The position numbers and the translations under genes were made by a program. A DNA stretch of 64,000 nucleotides, from contig NZ_PXZL01000033.1 in assembly GCF_003013405.1 (NCBI RefSeq), positions 62,001-126,000 on the forward strand. Reading direction: 5' to 3'. The stretch is from Brevibacillus formosus (GTDB lineage: Bacteria; Bacillota; Bacilli; Brevibacillales; Brevibacillaceae). The notes below the pieces were generated by a model, which had not been told where the DNA came from, did not search any database, and worked only from the letters and a program-made list of their open reading frames with translations. Below, in pieces: positions 56,426 through 64,000 of the stretch; position 1 is the stretch's first letter; each line of letters starts with the position of its first letter.

Positions 56426-58024
56426 ATGAAGATTCACAGGTGGAAGCAAGGGGCCATAAGTGTATTAGTGGCAACGGCGTTGATTGCAGGCTGCTCCTCA
56501 CAGCCGACCAATCAAGCGGGGAATGACACGTCGGCCAAAGGTAACACATTAGTCATCGCTTCCTTGACAGACCCAGACTCGCTAGATATGCACAAAACGA
56601 GCTGGCTGAGTATGGAAAACAGCTTAATATACGAGCCTCTATTGACCCGCGATGCAACAGGCAAACTCCATCCGCGTTTGGCAGAAAAGTACGAAATCTC
56701 GCCGGACGGCAAGGTTTGGACATTTACCCTTCGAAAAGATGTCCGCTATCACTCTGGCGATCCAATGACGGCAGCGTCCGTAAAAGATTCCTTTGAACGT
56801 TTGCTTGCCATTTCGCCTGTGAAGGGGCTTACAGGTCCGATTGAAAAAGTGGAAGCGACAGACGAGCACACGCTCAAGGTGCATTTTAGCCAACCATTTG
56901 CCCCTTTTGTGAACGTCATTGTCGGTGGGTTAGTCTCGCCTCTTGACGCCAAAAAGGCAAAAGAATTAGGGGATGGCTTCTCAGATAACCCGTCTGCAAC
57001 GGGGCCGATCATCTTTGACAAACGCGAGCGGGGTGCTTCGCTCACCTACAAGAAAAATCCTGATTATAACTGGGGACCGGAGTATGCTGCCAACAAAGGT
57101 CCTCTGCAGATGGACAGCATTATGTTCCGGCTTATGAAAGACGACGATACGCGACTGATGGAATTCAAAAAGGGTACGGTCCATGTGTTGTATGATGCGC
57201 CGCCGAACTCGGTTGCTGAGCTTGAGACACTGCCCGGAGTCAAGATTGAGAAAGTGATGGACATTGGAAACAAGTACATCGCTTTTAACAATAAGCACCC
57301 GTTGTTTTCAGATGTTCGTCTGCGCAAAGCAGTAGCCCTCTCCGTAGATCGAGATCCAGTAGTTCAGGTAGCGTTGAACGGCTTCGGCAAGCCGGTCTAT
57401 GGTCCATTGGCACCTACGATATATGGCTACAGTGAAGCGATTGAAAGCAAGGCGAAGCAGTTGTATTCGAGAGATTTAGGCAAAGCCAAGCAGTTGCTGG
57501 CGGAAGCGGGCTGGACGGACAGTAATGGGGATGGAATCGTAGATAAGGATGGAAAGCCGTTGTCTGTAGAAATGCTTGTCTCTCAAGAGCCAGCGTTTCA
57601 GCGTGCGGTGCAGATTTTGCAGAGCCAGCTAAAAGAAGCAGGTATTGATATGAAAATCAGCGTGCAAGAAATGATGACGATCAAAGACCGCATTTCGAAA
57701 AAGTCGTATGACATGGCTTTGATGTACTACGGCTGGTTTGATGCTGATATCTTGTACCTCATCTTTGAAAAGAGCAATTCAACAAGTCGTACTCAATACA
57801 ACAGCCCTGAGTTGGATGTTTTACTGAACAAAGGACGTTTGGAAATGAATGAGCAGGCGCGTCTGAAGGTTTACGAAGACGCACAGGAGATATTGCTAAA
57901 TGATTTGCCGTGGGTCCCTTTGTGGGTAAGCGAGACGGTAATCGCCACACGCGGCGTCAAAGGCTTTACGGTCAATCCGTACACGCAAGGCATTACCTTG
58001 CATGATGTCACGCTCGAAAAATAG
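56426..58024 (+). CDS. ABC peptide-binding lipoprotein (family 5, DppE-like)
   Basis: The 532-residue protein starts MKIHRWKQGAISVLVATALI with lipobox IAGC (lipidated cysteine at about 23), placing it on the outer membrane face. Family 5 features follow: DPDSLDMHKTSWLSMENSLI, FTLRKDVRYHSGDPMTAASV, VRLRKAVALSVDR and the end LPWVPLWVSETV. It captures peptides or related solutes for the adjacent DppBCDF-type transporter. GGGGG lies 9 bases before the ATG; an in-frame TTG six codons earlier is less likely. It follows the RpiR gene by 24 bases. Confidence 0.95.
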   Translation: MKIHRWKQGAISVLVATALIAGCSSQPTNQAGNDTSAKGNTLVIASLTDPDSLDMHKTSWLSMENSLIYEPLLTRDATGKLHPRLAEKYEISPDGKVWTFTLRKDVRYHSGDPMTAASVKDSFERLLAISPVKGLTGPIEKVEATDEHTLKVHFSQPFAPFVNVIVGGLVSPLDAKKAKELGDGFSDNPSATGPIIFDKRERGASLTYKKNPDYNWGPEYAANKGPLQMDSIMFRLMKDDDTRLMEFKKGTVHVLYDAPPNSVAELETLPGVKIEKVMDIGNKYIAFNNKHPLFSDVRLRKAVALSVDRDPVVQVALNGFGKPVYGPLAPTIYGYSEAIESKAKQLYSRDLGKAKQLLAEAGWTDSNGDGIVDKDGKPLSVEMLVSQEPAFQRAVQILQSQLKEAGIDMKISVQEMMTIKDRISKKSYDMALMYYGWFDADILYLIFEKSNSTSRTQYNSPELDVLLNKGRLEMNEQARLKVYEDAQEILLNDLPWVPLWVSETVIATRGVKGFTVNPYTQGITLHDVTLEK

Positions 58025-58041
58025 ACAACGGAGGTGAAGGC

Positions 58042-58962
58042 ATGCGCCGATATGTAATAAAAAGATTACTTTCTCTGGTGGGTACACTGCTTGGCGTATC
58101 CGTCCTGATCTTCTTGATGGTCCACCTCATTCCGGGCGATCCCGCAACACAAATACTCGGACAGTTTGCGACACCAGAGGCCATCAGTCAAATGAGAGCG
58201 ACGCTCGGTCTTGATCAACCACTGTGGCAGCAATACTTGCGGTTTGTCGGAAACCTGTTTGCGGGCGATTTGGGAACATCGTTATTCACTGGTGAAAAGG
58301 TATGGGATCAGATTATCAACCGTTTTCCGATCACCATGCAGCTTGCCATCCTTAGCGTAATTATTGCCGCAATATTCGGCATTTTGTTGGGCACGATTGC
58401 TGCCGTCAAGCAAAACACTATCGTCGATCGGCTTGTGGTGCTTACCTCGTTACTCGGCATTTCGGCACCCGGCTTCTGGATTGCCTTGTTTCTCATCTGG
58501 ATTTTTGCTTACAAGCTGGCTTTGTTTCCGATTTCCGGTTATGAGGGGATTCACTCCCTGTTGCTGCCAGCGATTACCTTGGGTATGGCGGAAGCAGGGA
58601 TGATCGCGCGAATGACCCGCTCCAGTATGCTGGAAGTCATCAAGCAGGATTACATGCGGACTGCCGAGGCGAAGGGGGCGGCGCTTTTCCGAATTATTTT
58701 GAGTCACGGTCTGCCGAACGCCATTATTCCTGTTGTTACGATGCTAGGCTTGCAGTTCGGTTCGCTCATGGCTGGAGCTGTGGTGGTGGAAACCGTGTTT
58801 TCTCTGCAAGGGATCGGCAGCCTGGCGATTGAGGCGATCAGTAAACGGGATATGCCGACCATACAGGGCATGGTGTTTTTCATGGCGTTGATTTTTGCCT
58901 TAACCAATTTGATCGTGGATCTCATTTACAGCCGGATTGATCCGCGAATCCATTTCGACTAA
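58042..58962 (+). CDS. dppB: Peptide ABC transporter permease, DppB-like
   Basis: The 306-residue membrane protein begins MRRYVIKRLLSLVGTLLGVS, typical of DppB/OppB, with about six membrane helices and the EAA loop MRTAEAKGAALFRIILSHGLP (segment split at about 200-220) that docks the ATPases. It forms the membrane channel with DppC. AACGGAGGTG lies before the ATG, 17 bases after the binding-protein gene. Confidence 0.95.
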   Translation: MRRYVIKRLLSLVGTLLGVSVLIFLMVHLIPGDPATQILGQFATPEAISQMRATLGLDQPLWQQYLRFVGNLFAGDLGTSLFTGEKVWDQIINRFPITMQLAILSVIIAAIFGILLGTIAAVKQNTIVDRLVVLTSLLGISAPGFWIALFLIWIFAYKLALFPISGYEGIHSLLLPAITLGMAEAGMIARMTRSSMLEVIKQDYMRTAEAKGAALFRIILSHGLPNAIIPVVTMLGLQFGSLMAGAVVVETVFSLQGIGSLAIEAISKRDMPTIQGMVFFMALIFALTNLIVDLIYSRIDPRIHFD

Positions 58963-58977
58963 GGAAGGAGCGGATGG

Positions 58978-59832
58978 ATGTTGAACAGTAATCGTCCGGA
59001 GTCGTATTGGGGAGGGATGGGCAAACGGCTGAGACGCAATAAGACAGCAATGGCGGGTGTGGTCATTCTGATCGTCTTTACACTGGGATCGCTTCTTGCT
59101 CCAGTCATTGCCCCTCATCCTGTCGAACAAATGAACTTTAACAGCCGATTAAGCGCTCCGAGTCTGACTCATCTTCTCGGAACGGATGATTTCGGCAGGG
59201 ATATTTTTTCCCGTTTGTTGCACGGGGGGCGAATTTCCTTGCTGATGGGTTTGATAACGGTTGTGCTTTCTACCTTGGTAGGTGTAACGCTCGGTATTAT
59301 CGCTGGCTATTATCGTCGTGCGGATCTGTTTATCATGCAGGGGATGGATATTCTCATGTCACTTCCTGCACTGCTTCTGGCGATCGCTGTCATTGCGGTC
59401 TTGGGTCCTGGGTTAACGAATGCCATGATCGCAGTAGTGATTGCCGTTATTCCGTCCTATGTGCGGGTCGTTCGCTCTGCGGTCTTATCTATAAGGGAGA
59501 AAGAGTACATTGAGGCTGTTCGCGCTCTGGGGATCAGGGACTGGCAGATTTTGCTGAAACATGTTTTACCCAATATTCTCTCCCCAATCATCGTGCTTTC
59601 CACCATTCAATTCGGTGTGAGTATTTTGGCGGCAGCGGCCTTGAGCTTTCTCGGACTGGGCGCGCAACCACCGATGCCTGAGTGGGGAGCCATGGTTTTT
59701 GTCGGCAAGGCATTCTTGAGTCAGGCCTGGTGGATGTCCATTTTTCCTGGATTGGCCATCATGCTGGTTGTCCTTGGCTTCAATCTGTTAGGTGACGGAT
59801 TACGGGATGCATTTGACCCGAAAACGAGGTAA
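58978..59832 (+). CDS. dppC: Peptide ABC transporter permease, DppC-like
   Basis: The 284-residue protein has the DppC/OppC N-terminal segment with RLRRNKTAMAGVVILIVF and the LLGTDDFGRDIFSRLLHGGR motif, then five further helices and the EAA loop EAVRALGIRDWQILLKHVLPN (segment split). It pairs with DppB. GGAAGGAG is upstream of the ATG, 15 bases after dppB. Confidence 0.95.
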   Translation: MLNSNRPESYWGGMGKRLRRNKTAMAGVVILIVFTLGSLLAPVIAPHPVEQMNFNSRLSAPSLTHLLGTDDFGRDIFSRLLHGGRISLLMGLITVVLSTLVGVTLGIIAGYYRRADLFIMQGMDILMSLPALLLAIAVIAVLGPGLTNAMIAVVIAVIPSYVRVVRSAVLSIREKEYIEAVRALGIRDWQILLKHVLPNILSPIIVLSTIQFGVSILAAAALSFLGLGAQPPMPEWGAMVFVGKAFLSQAWWMSIFPGLAIMLVVLGFNLLGDGLRDAFDPKTR

Positions 59833-59855
59833 TGGATGAAGGGGGGCACAAACTG

Positions 59856-60845
59856 ATGAAAGAGGTACTTTTGGAAGTAAAGGATTTACGCTTGCAGTTT
59901 AAGACGGATAAAGGCGAGCTGCCAGCGCTGCAAGGCATTTCATTTCAACTGAAAAAAGGTGAGACGGTAGCGCTAGTAGGCGAATCTGGCTGTGGAAAAA
60001 GTGTGACGTCCCTGGCGATAATGGGACTCTTGTCCCGGGCGAATGCACAGATGGAGGGAAGCATTCGATTTCGTGATATCTTATTGAACCAGTTGAGTAC
60101 GGGTGAACTTCGCAACATTCGCGGCAAAGATATCGCGATGATTTTTCAGGAGCCAATGACGTCCCTCAATCCGGTCCATACGATTGGCCGACAGCTAGAG
60201 GAAGTGTATCAGCTGCATACCGATTTATCGAAAAAGGAACGCCAAGCAAAAGCAATTGAGATGCTCAAAAAAGTGGGCGTGCCGAGGGCAGAAGATATCA
60301 TGCGGGAATATCCCCATCAGCTCTCAGGGGGGATGAAGCAGCGGGTCATGATTGCGATGGCGATGGCTTGCAACCCGGATTTATTGATCGCGGACGAGCC
60401 GACGACTGCACTGGATGTGACCATTCAAGCGCAAATTTTGGAACTGATGAACGATCTGAAGGAGAACGATCATACCTCTCTGCTGCTCATTACGCATGAC
60501 TTGGGTGTCGTGGCTGAAATGGCTGATCGTGTACTTGTGATGTACTACGGGGAGATCGTAGAGGAAGCTGACGTTGTCAGTCTGTTTTCGCATCCCAAGC
60601 ATCCGTATACGATTGGACTTTTACGCTGCATCCCCGATCTGGATGAGGAGGAGAAGCTTCGTCTCGATCCGATTGAAGGCAGTGTTCCGCTACTGGGTGA
60701 AGTGACACAAGGGTGTGCATTCCGCTTCCGCTGCTCGCAGGCCGAGGAACGATGTTACCAAGAAAAACCGCCGCTGATGGCAACGGGCACAGGCACGCAG
60801 GCCGTTCGATGCTGGCTGTACGAGAACAAGGAGATGGCGGTATGA
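59856..60845 (+). CDS. dppD: Peptide ABC transporter ATPase, DppD-like
   Basis: The 329-residue ATPase starts MKEVLLEVKDLRLQF, 9 bases after GGGGGG; an in-frame ATG overlapping the dppC stop adds eight residues and is less likely. Walker A GESGCGKSVTS, Q-loop MIFQEPMTSLNPV, signature LSGGMKQRV, Walker B LLIADEPTTALD and the H-loop LLLITHDLG are all intact. The C-terminal oligopeptide extension has the cysteine cluster CAFRFRCSQAEERC, a likely 4Fe-4S site as in DppD/OppD. Its stop overlaps the dppF start. Confidence 0.96.
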   Translation: MKEVLLEVKDLRLQFKTDKGELPALQGISFQLKKGETVALVGESGCGKSVTSLAIMGLLSRANAQMEGSIRFRDILLNQLSTGELRNIRGKDIAMIFQEPMTSLNPVHTIGRQLEEVYQLHTDLSKKERQAKAIEMLKKVGVPRAEDIMREYPHQLSGGMKQRVMIAMAMACNPDLLIADEPTTALDVTIQAQILELMNDLKENDHTSLLLITHDLGVVAEMADRVLVMYYGEIVEEADVVSLFSHPKHPYTIGLLRCIPDLDEEEKLRLDPIEGSVPLLGEVTQGCAFRFRCSQAEERCYQEKPPLMATGTGTQAVRCWLYENKEMAV

Positions 60846-61849
60846 GTGATATCTTGTTATCGGTAAATGATTTGAAGACGTATTTTCCCATTAGCAAAGG
60901 ACTGTTTCGCAATAGCGACGAAATGATTAAGGCAGTCGATGGGGTTTCTTTCCAGTTGCGAAAAGGCGAAACGCTTGGGTTGGTAGGAGAGAGCGGTTGT
61001 GGCAAGTCAACGACGGGTCGCAGCATCATGCGACTCATTGAGCCGACGGGTGGAACGATTGAATTTGAAGGGCAAAACATTTCAGAGATGTCGGCTGCAC
61101 GTTTTCGTCCACTCCGCAAACGAATGCAAATCGTGTTTCAGGACCCGTATGCGTCGTTAAATCCACGGATGACCGTGCAAGGGGCTTTGGAGGAAGCGTT
61201 AGGCGTCAAAGATCCGCAGATGTCGGCGAAAGAAAGGCGCGATCAAGTAAAAGAACTGCTTCAGATGGTCGGACTGAATGCTCAATACGCTACACGCTTT
61301 CCCCATGAGTTTAGCGGAGGGCAGCGGCAGCGGATCGGTATCGCTCGCGCACTGGCGGTAGAACCTTCATTGATCGTGGCAGATGAGCCGGTTTCAGCAC
61401 TTGACGTGTCCATTCAGGCGCAGATCGTCAATCTTTTGCAGGATTTGCAGCAACGTTTAGGCTTGAGCTATTTGTTTATTTCACACGATCTAGGTGTCGT
61501 CCGCCACATCAGTGACAGAATTGCTGTGATGTATCTCGGACGAATCGTCGAAATCGCCAGTAAAAAGGATTTGTTTACGCGCCCGTTACATCCGTACACA
61601 GAAGCGCTCATGTCAGCGGTTCCCAAAGCCAATCCGTTTCGGAAGAAGGAGCGAATCGTTCTTTCCGGGGATGTTCCCTCTCCGGCGAATGTTCCCGTTG
61701 GGTGTGCATTTCATACCAGATGCTCATATGCTACGGAAATTTGCCGCACAGTGCGTCCTGTCGCTACATTAGCTTCGCCGCAACATTATGTCACTTGTCA
61801 TTTATATGGAACAGAAGGGATGAAGTACATTGAAAATCGAACGAATTGA
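60842..61849 (+). CDS. dppF: Peptide ABC transporter ATPase, DppF-like
   Basis: The 335-residue ATPase starts MSDILLSVNDLKTYFPISKG in an ATGA overlap with dppD, with AAGGAG 8 bases upstream. A longer frame running back into dppD is a shadow. It has Walker A GESGCGKSTTG, Q-loop VFQDPYASLNPRM, signature FSGGQRQRIGIARAL, Walker B LIVADEPVSALD and the C-terminal cysteine motif CAFHTRCSYATEIC. It couples with DppD to power uptake. Confidence 0.96.
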   Translation: MSDILLSVNDLKTYFPISKGLFRNSDEMIKAVDGVSFQLRKGETLGLVGESGCGKSTTGRSIMRLIEPTGGTIEFEGQNISEMSAARFRPLRKRMQIVFQDPYASLNPRMTVQGALEEALGVKDPQMSAKERRDQVKELLQMVGLNAQYATRFPHEFSGGQRQRIGIARALAVEPSLIVADEPVSALDVSIQAQIVNLLQDLQQRLGLSYLFISHDLGVVRHISDRIAVMYLGRIVEIASKKDLFTRPLHPYTEALMSAVPKANPFRKKERIVLSGDVPSPANVPVGCAFHTRCSYATEICRTVRPVATLASPQHYVTCHLYGTEGMKYIENRTN

Positions 61850-62942
61850 ATTGCAGCAACTACACATGCCACTTCGTTTCCGTTTTGAAACGAGCTTTGG
61901 ATATACGACCATCAAGGAGCTCATTTTGGTCAGTGTTTATGGAGAAGGAGAGGTAGGACACGCGGAAAGTGTGGCGATGTCGGCCCCTTATTATAGTGAA
62001 GAAACGACAGAGACAGTGTGGCACATGATGGAAAAGTTTATGATACCGAAGCTGTTCACGAATGAGATCGAGACTCCGGAGGATGTGGATCGGCTGTTTG
62101 CCCCGATTCGCCGCAATAACATGGCGAAGGCCGCGTTAGAAGGCGCAATCTGGGATCTCTACAGTAAGCAAAAAGGAATCTCTCTCGCCAAAGCATTAGG
62201 AGGCGAGAAATCTGTCATCGACGTTGGGATCAGCATCGGTATCGAACCGACTGTCGATCAAGTTTTGGCAAAAGTAGAGCGCCACCTCGGTGAGGGCTAC
62301 AAGAAGATCAAGGTAAAGATCAAGCCGGGCTTTGACGTAGAAGTGATTCGAGCGATCCGCGAACGCTTTGGCGAGGGTGTCCCGTTGATGGCAGATGCGA
62401 ATTCCGCTTACACAATGGAGCATTTGGATGTGATGAAGGAGCTGGATCAATATGGGCTGATGATGATCGAACAGCCACTCGCCCATGACGACATTATTGA
62501 TCATGCCAAGCTGCAAAGGGAGCTGTCCACACCAATCTGCCTCGATGAAAGTATTCACAATGTGGATGATGCCAGAAAAGCGATAGAGCTAGGCAGCTGC
62601 GGCATTATTAATATCAAGGTGGGGAGGGTTGGTGGACTAACAGAGTCCAAGCGCATTCACGACCTGTGTCAGGCACACGACATTCCGGTTTGGTGCGGAG
62701 GCATGATTGAGTCGGGTGTTGGCCGCGCACACAACATTGCGATTACTTCTTTGCCGAATTTTACGATCCCAGGTGATACAGCCGCCTCCAGCCGTTACTG
62801 GGAGGAAGACATCGTGGAGAATGGTGTAGAGCTGATGGCCCCCGGTCAATTGGCAGTTCCAGATAGCCCGGGCATCGGTTATACCCTGAACCAAAAGGCG
62901 ATCGGCAACTATGTGATTCGCACGACAAACTTCCGGCCTTAA
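61830..62942 (+). CDS. N-acylamino acid racemase / OSBS-family enolase-superfamily enzyme
   Basis: The 370-residue enzyme is of the NSAR/OSBS subgroup, with METSFGY-like FETSFGYTTIKE, GHAESVAMSAPYYSEETTE and NNMAKAALEGAIWDLY. Catalytic residues are intact: KVK at 161-163, metal ligands Asp 189 (MADANSAY), Glu 214 (MIEQPL) and Asp 239 (CLDESI), and Lys 263 (NIKVGRVGG). These enzymes racemise N-succinyl or N-acyl amino acids, or make o-succinylbenzoate. The peptide-operon context and lack of other men genes favour racemisation. It starts with TTG at 61830, overlapping dppF by 20 bases, after AAGGGATG. Confidence 0.93.
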   Translation: MKIERIELQQLHMPLRFRFETSFGYTTIKELILVSVYGEGEVGHAESVAMSAPYYSEETTETVWHMMEKFMIPKLFTNEIETPEDVDRLFAPIRRNNMAKAALEGAIWDLYSKQKGISLAKALGGEKSVIDVGISIGIEPTVDQVLAKVERHLGEGYKKIKVKIKPGFDVEVIRAIRERFGEGVPLMADANSAYTMEHLDVMKELDQYGLMMIEQPLAHDDIIDHAKLQRELSTPICLDESIHNVDDARKAIELGSCGIINIKVGRVGGLTESKRIHDLCQAHDIPVWCGGMIESGVGRAHNIAITSLPNFTIPGDTAASSRYWEEDIVENGVELMAPGQLAVPDSPGIGYTLNQKAIGNYVIRTTNFRP

Positions 62943-62974
62943 ACCAAAGCTTAAAGAAAAAGGGGAGAAGGAAC

Positions 62975-64000
62975 ATGGCGGATTGGGTACAGTCGTTTGA
63001 GGAATACGCGCAAAAGCTGCTTGCTGAGGCAAAAGTGACAGGAACAGCTGTCGGATTGGCAGAGCAAGGAGAGCTGAGGTATTTCCATGGCTTCGGTTTG
63101 GCAGACAACACAGAGGATGCAAAAGCATTAACCCCTGATACAGTGTTTGGCATCGGTTCTGTTACCAAGTCCTTTACATGTGTGGCCATCATGCAGCTTC
63201 AAGACGCAGGTAAGCTATCCGTTCATGATCCGGTCATCAAGTATCTCCCTGAGCTTCGCACGCCTAATGAAGCTTATACTCGCGAGATTACCATCCATCA
63301 TTTGATGACACATACCGCAGGTTTTCCCCCTTTGGATACATTAATGGGTGCGATGAAAAGAAGTATTGTGGAGGGTGACGACGTCAAGTCCTCTAGCTCC
63401 GGTCTTGAGTTTGATCTCGATAAAGCGGAAGAGATCAATACAAAAGAAGAATTCATGGCCTATATCGGCAAGCTGAATTATGAGTTTCTAGGTGCGCCTG
63501 GAACGGAGTTTAGCTACTCCAACGACAGTTATGCCATGCTCGGACTGATTATTGAACGAGTGAGCGGGAAATCTTACGAGCAGTTTGTGCAGGATCATAT
63601 TTTGGTGCCTGCCGGAATGAAAAACAGTGCTTTTCTCGTCGAGGATTTGCCAGAGGGGGCAGAGGTAGCTACCTTGTTTACCCGAAAAAGTCCAAAGGAT
63701 GGCGGTGAGGTATACCGTTCCCCTTCCTGGTGGGATTCACCATCGATGCGTGCCGCTGGTTTTCTGAAATCGACCATTCACGATCTATTGCGCTATACGG
63801 AAATATTCAGAACGGGTGGATTGGTTGGCGAGAATCGTTTGCTCTCACCTGAGAGTGTGGAGGCCATGACGGCGCCTCATTTCTCGATTGCGCCGTTTCA
63901 GGCATACGGCTACGGATTGTTTGTAGCCAATTGCCATGATGGAACACTCATTGAGCACGGAGGAGCGATCAAGGGAGTTGCGGCACAAATTTTTGTTTTA
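62975..64000 (+). CDS. Serine hydrolase, class C beta-lactamase/D-peptidase family (cut by window end)
   Basis: The visible 342 residues start at an ATG after GGGGAGAAGG. Catalytic motifs of the class C family are SVTK at about 62-65, YSN at about 180, and HGG near 328. There is no signal peptide, so the enzyme is probably cytoplasmic, unlike true beta-lactamases. Family members include D-aminopeptidases, D-aminoacylases and esterases. Lying 32 bases after the racemase gene in a peptide-uptake operon, it is a candidate for cleaving D-residue or N-acylated peptides. The C terminus lies outside the window. Confidence 0.9.
   Translation, partial: MADWVQSFEEYAQKLLAEAKVTGTAVGLAEQGELRYFHGFGLADNTEDAKALTPDTVFGIGSVTKSFTCVAIMQLQDAGKLSVHDPVIKYLPELRTPNEAYTREITIHHLMTHTAGFPPLDTLMGAMKRSIVEGDDVKSSSSGLEFDLDKAEEINTKEEFMAYIGKLNYEFLGAPGTEFSYSNDSYAMLGLIIERVSGKSYEQFVQDHILVPAGMKNSAFLVEDLPEGAEVATLFTRKSPKDGGEVYRSPSWWDSPSMRAAGFLKSTIHDLLRYTEIFRTGGLVGENRLLSPESVEAMTAPHFSIAPFQAYGYGLFVANCHDGTLIEHGGAIKGVAAQIFVL

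Noticed and set aside
60713..60841. N-terminal extension of the dppF-like ATPase
   Set aside because: It lies within dppD in another frame; the ATGA overlap at 60842 with a good ribosome site is the real start.
1..64000. CRISPR arrays, tRNA or rRNA genes, complete insertion sequences
   Set aside because: No regularly spaced direct repeats, no tRNA cloverleaf or rRNA stretch, and no transposase were recognised; the only recombinase is the serine type at 12216.

Overview
The window comes from an endospore-forming Gram-positive of the Bacillales, most likely Brevibacillus (Paenibacillaceae). Three things suggest this: the sporulation genes (ytrH-ytrI, spo0M, two YjcZ-type micro-proteins, a refZ homologue, a YheC/YheD ATP-grasp protein); a backbone that follows the Bacillus subtilis order ytxJ - aroA - ccpA - acuCBA - rpsD - ytrP-like - refZ - ezrA-like - ytrH/ytrI; and an encapsulin with an IMEF-type iron cargo and an SLH-domain surface protein. 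This is inference from gene content. No rRNA, tRNA or CRISPR array was seen.

Region 1 (1-5116) is a molybdopterin locus: a partial MoeB/ThiF, a MoaD-MoaE fusion and MoaC, followed by an MFS exporter. Between these sits a three-gene minus-strand operon of O6-methylguanine methyltransferase, a 2OG-Fe(II) oxygenase and a radical SAM protein. Region 2 (5113-8627) has a SAM-I riboswitch controlling an MtnE-like aminotransferase, a Fur-box-controlled gene of unknown function and a second aminotransferase. Region 3 (8636-11898) holds an alpha/beta hydrolase, the encapsulin/IMEF iron-storage pair and, divergently, a DUF2325 gene behind two near-perfect Fur boxes.

Region 4 (11915-15867) is the most striking part. 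A 240-codon trypsin-like protease gene is cut in two, between its catalytic Asp and Ser, by a 3,230-bp element carrying a large serine recombinase, an HxlR regulator and a YheC/YheD ATP-grasp gene. The two junctions share the core GGTTC. The reconstructed attP is a symmetrical nested inverted repeat, and precise excision restores the protease in frame. This is the layout of sporulation intervening elements such as skin (sigK), although I know of no such element described in a gene of this kind.

Region 5 (15957-33400) is mostly conserved backbone: a PadR regulator, an M29 aminopeptidase, small zinc-ribbon proteins, YtxJ, a large FtsA/PilM-like ATPase, AroA (chorismate mutase-DAHP synthase), CsoR, CcpA, an MTA/SAH nucleosidase fused to a glutaredoxin domain, AcuCBA, a class A penicillin-binding protein and ribosomal protein S4. 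Region 6 (33413-52861) contains an SLH surface protein, a phosphatase, a GAF-GGDEF diguanylate cyclase, an MBL hydrolase, a lipoprotein, RefZ behind Spo0A-box-like sites, an unusual TPM-domain/EzrA-like coiled-coil fusion, an HI0933-type flavoprotein, an M42 peptidase, an MFS operon with two micro-ORFs, and the sporulation genes ytrH, ytrI and spo0M.

Region 7 (53049-64000) starts with a CodY-family regulator whose effector loop looks altered. It is followed by one nine-gene operon: an M81 (MlrC-like) peptidase, an RpiR regulator, a complete Dpp-type peptide ABC transporter, an N-acylamino acid racemase/OSBS-family enzyme and a serine hydrolase cut by the window end. Together these look like uptake and processing of unusual (D-residue or N-acylated) peptides.
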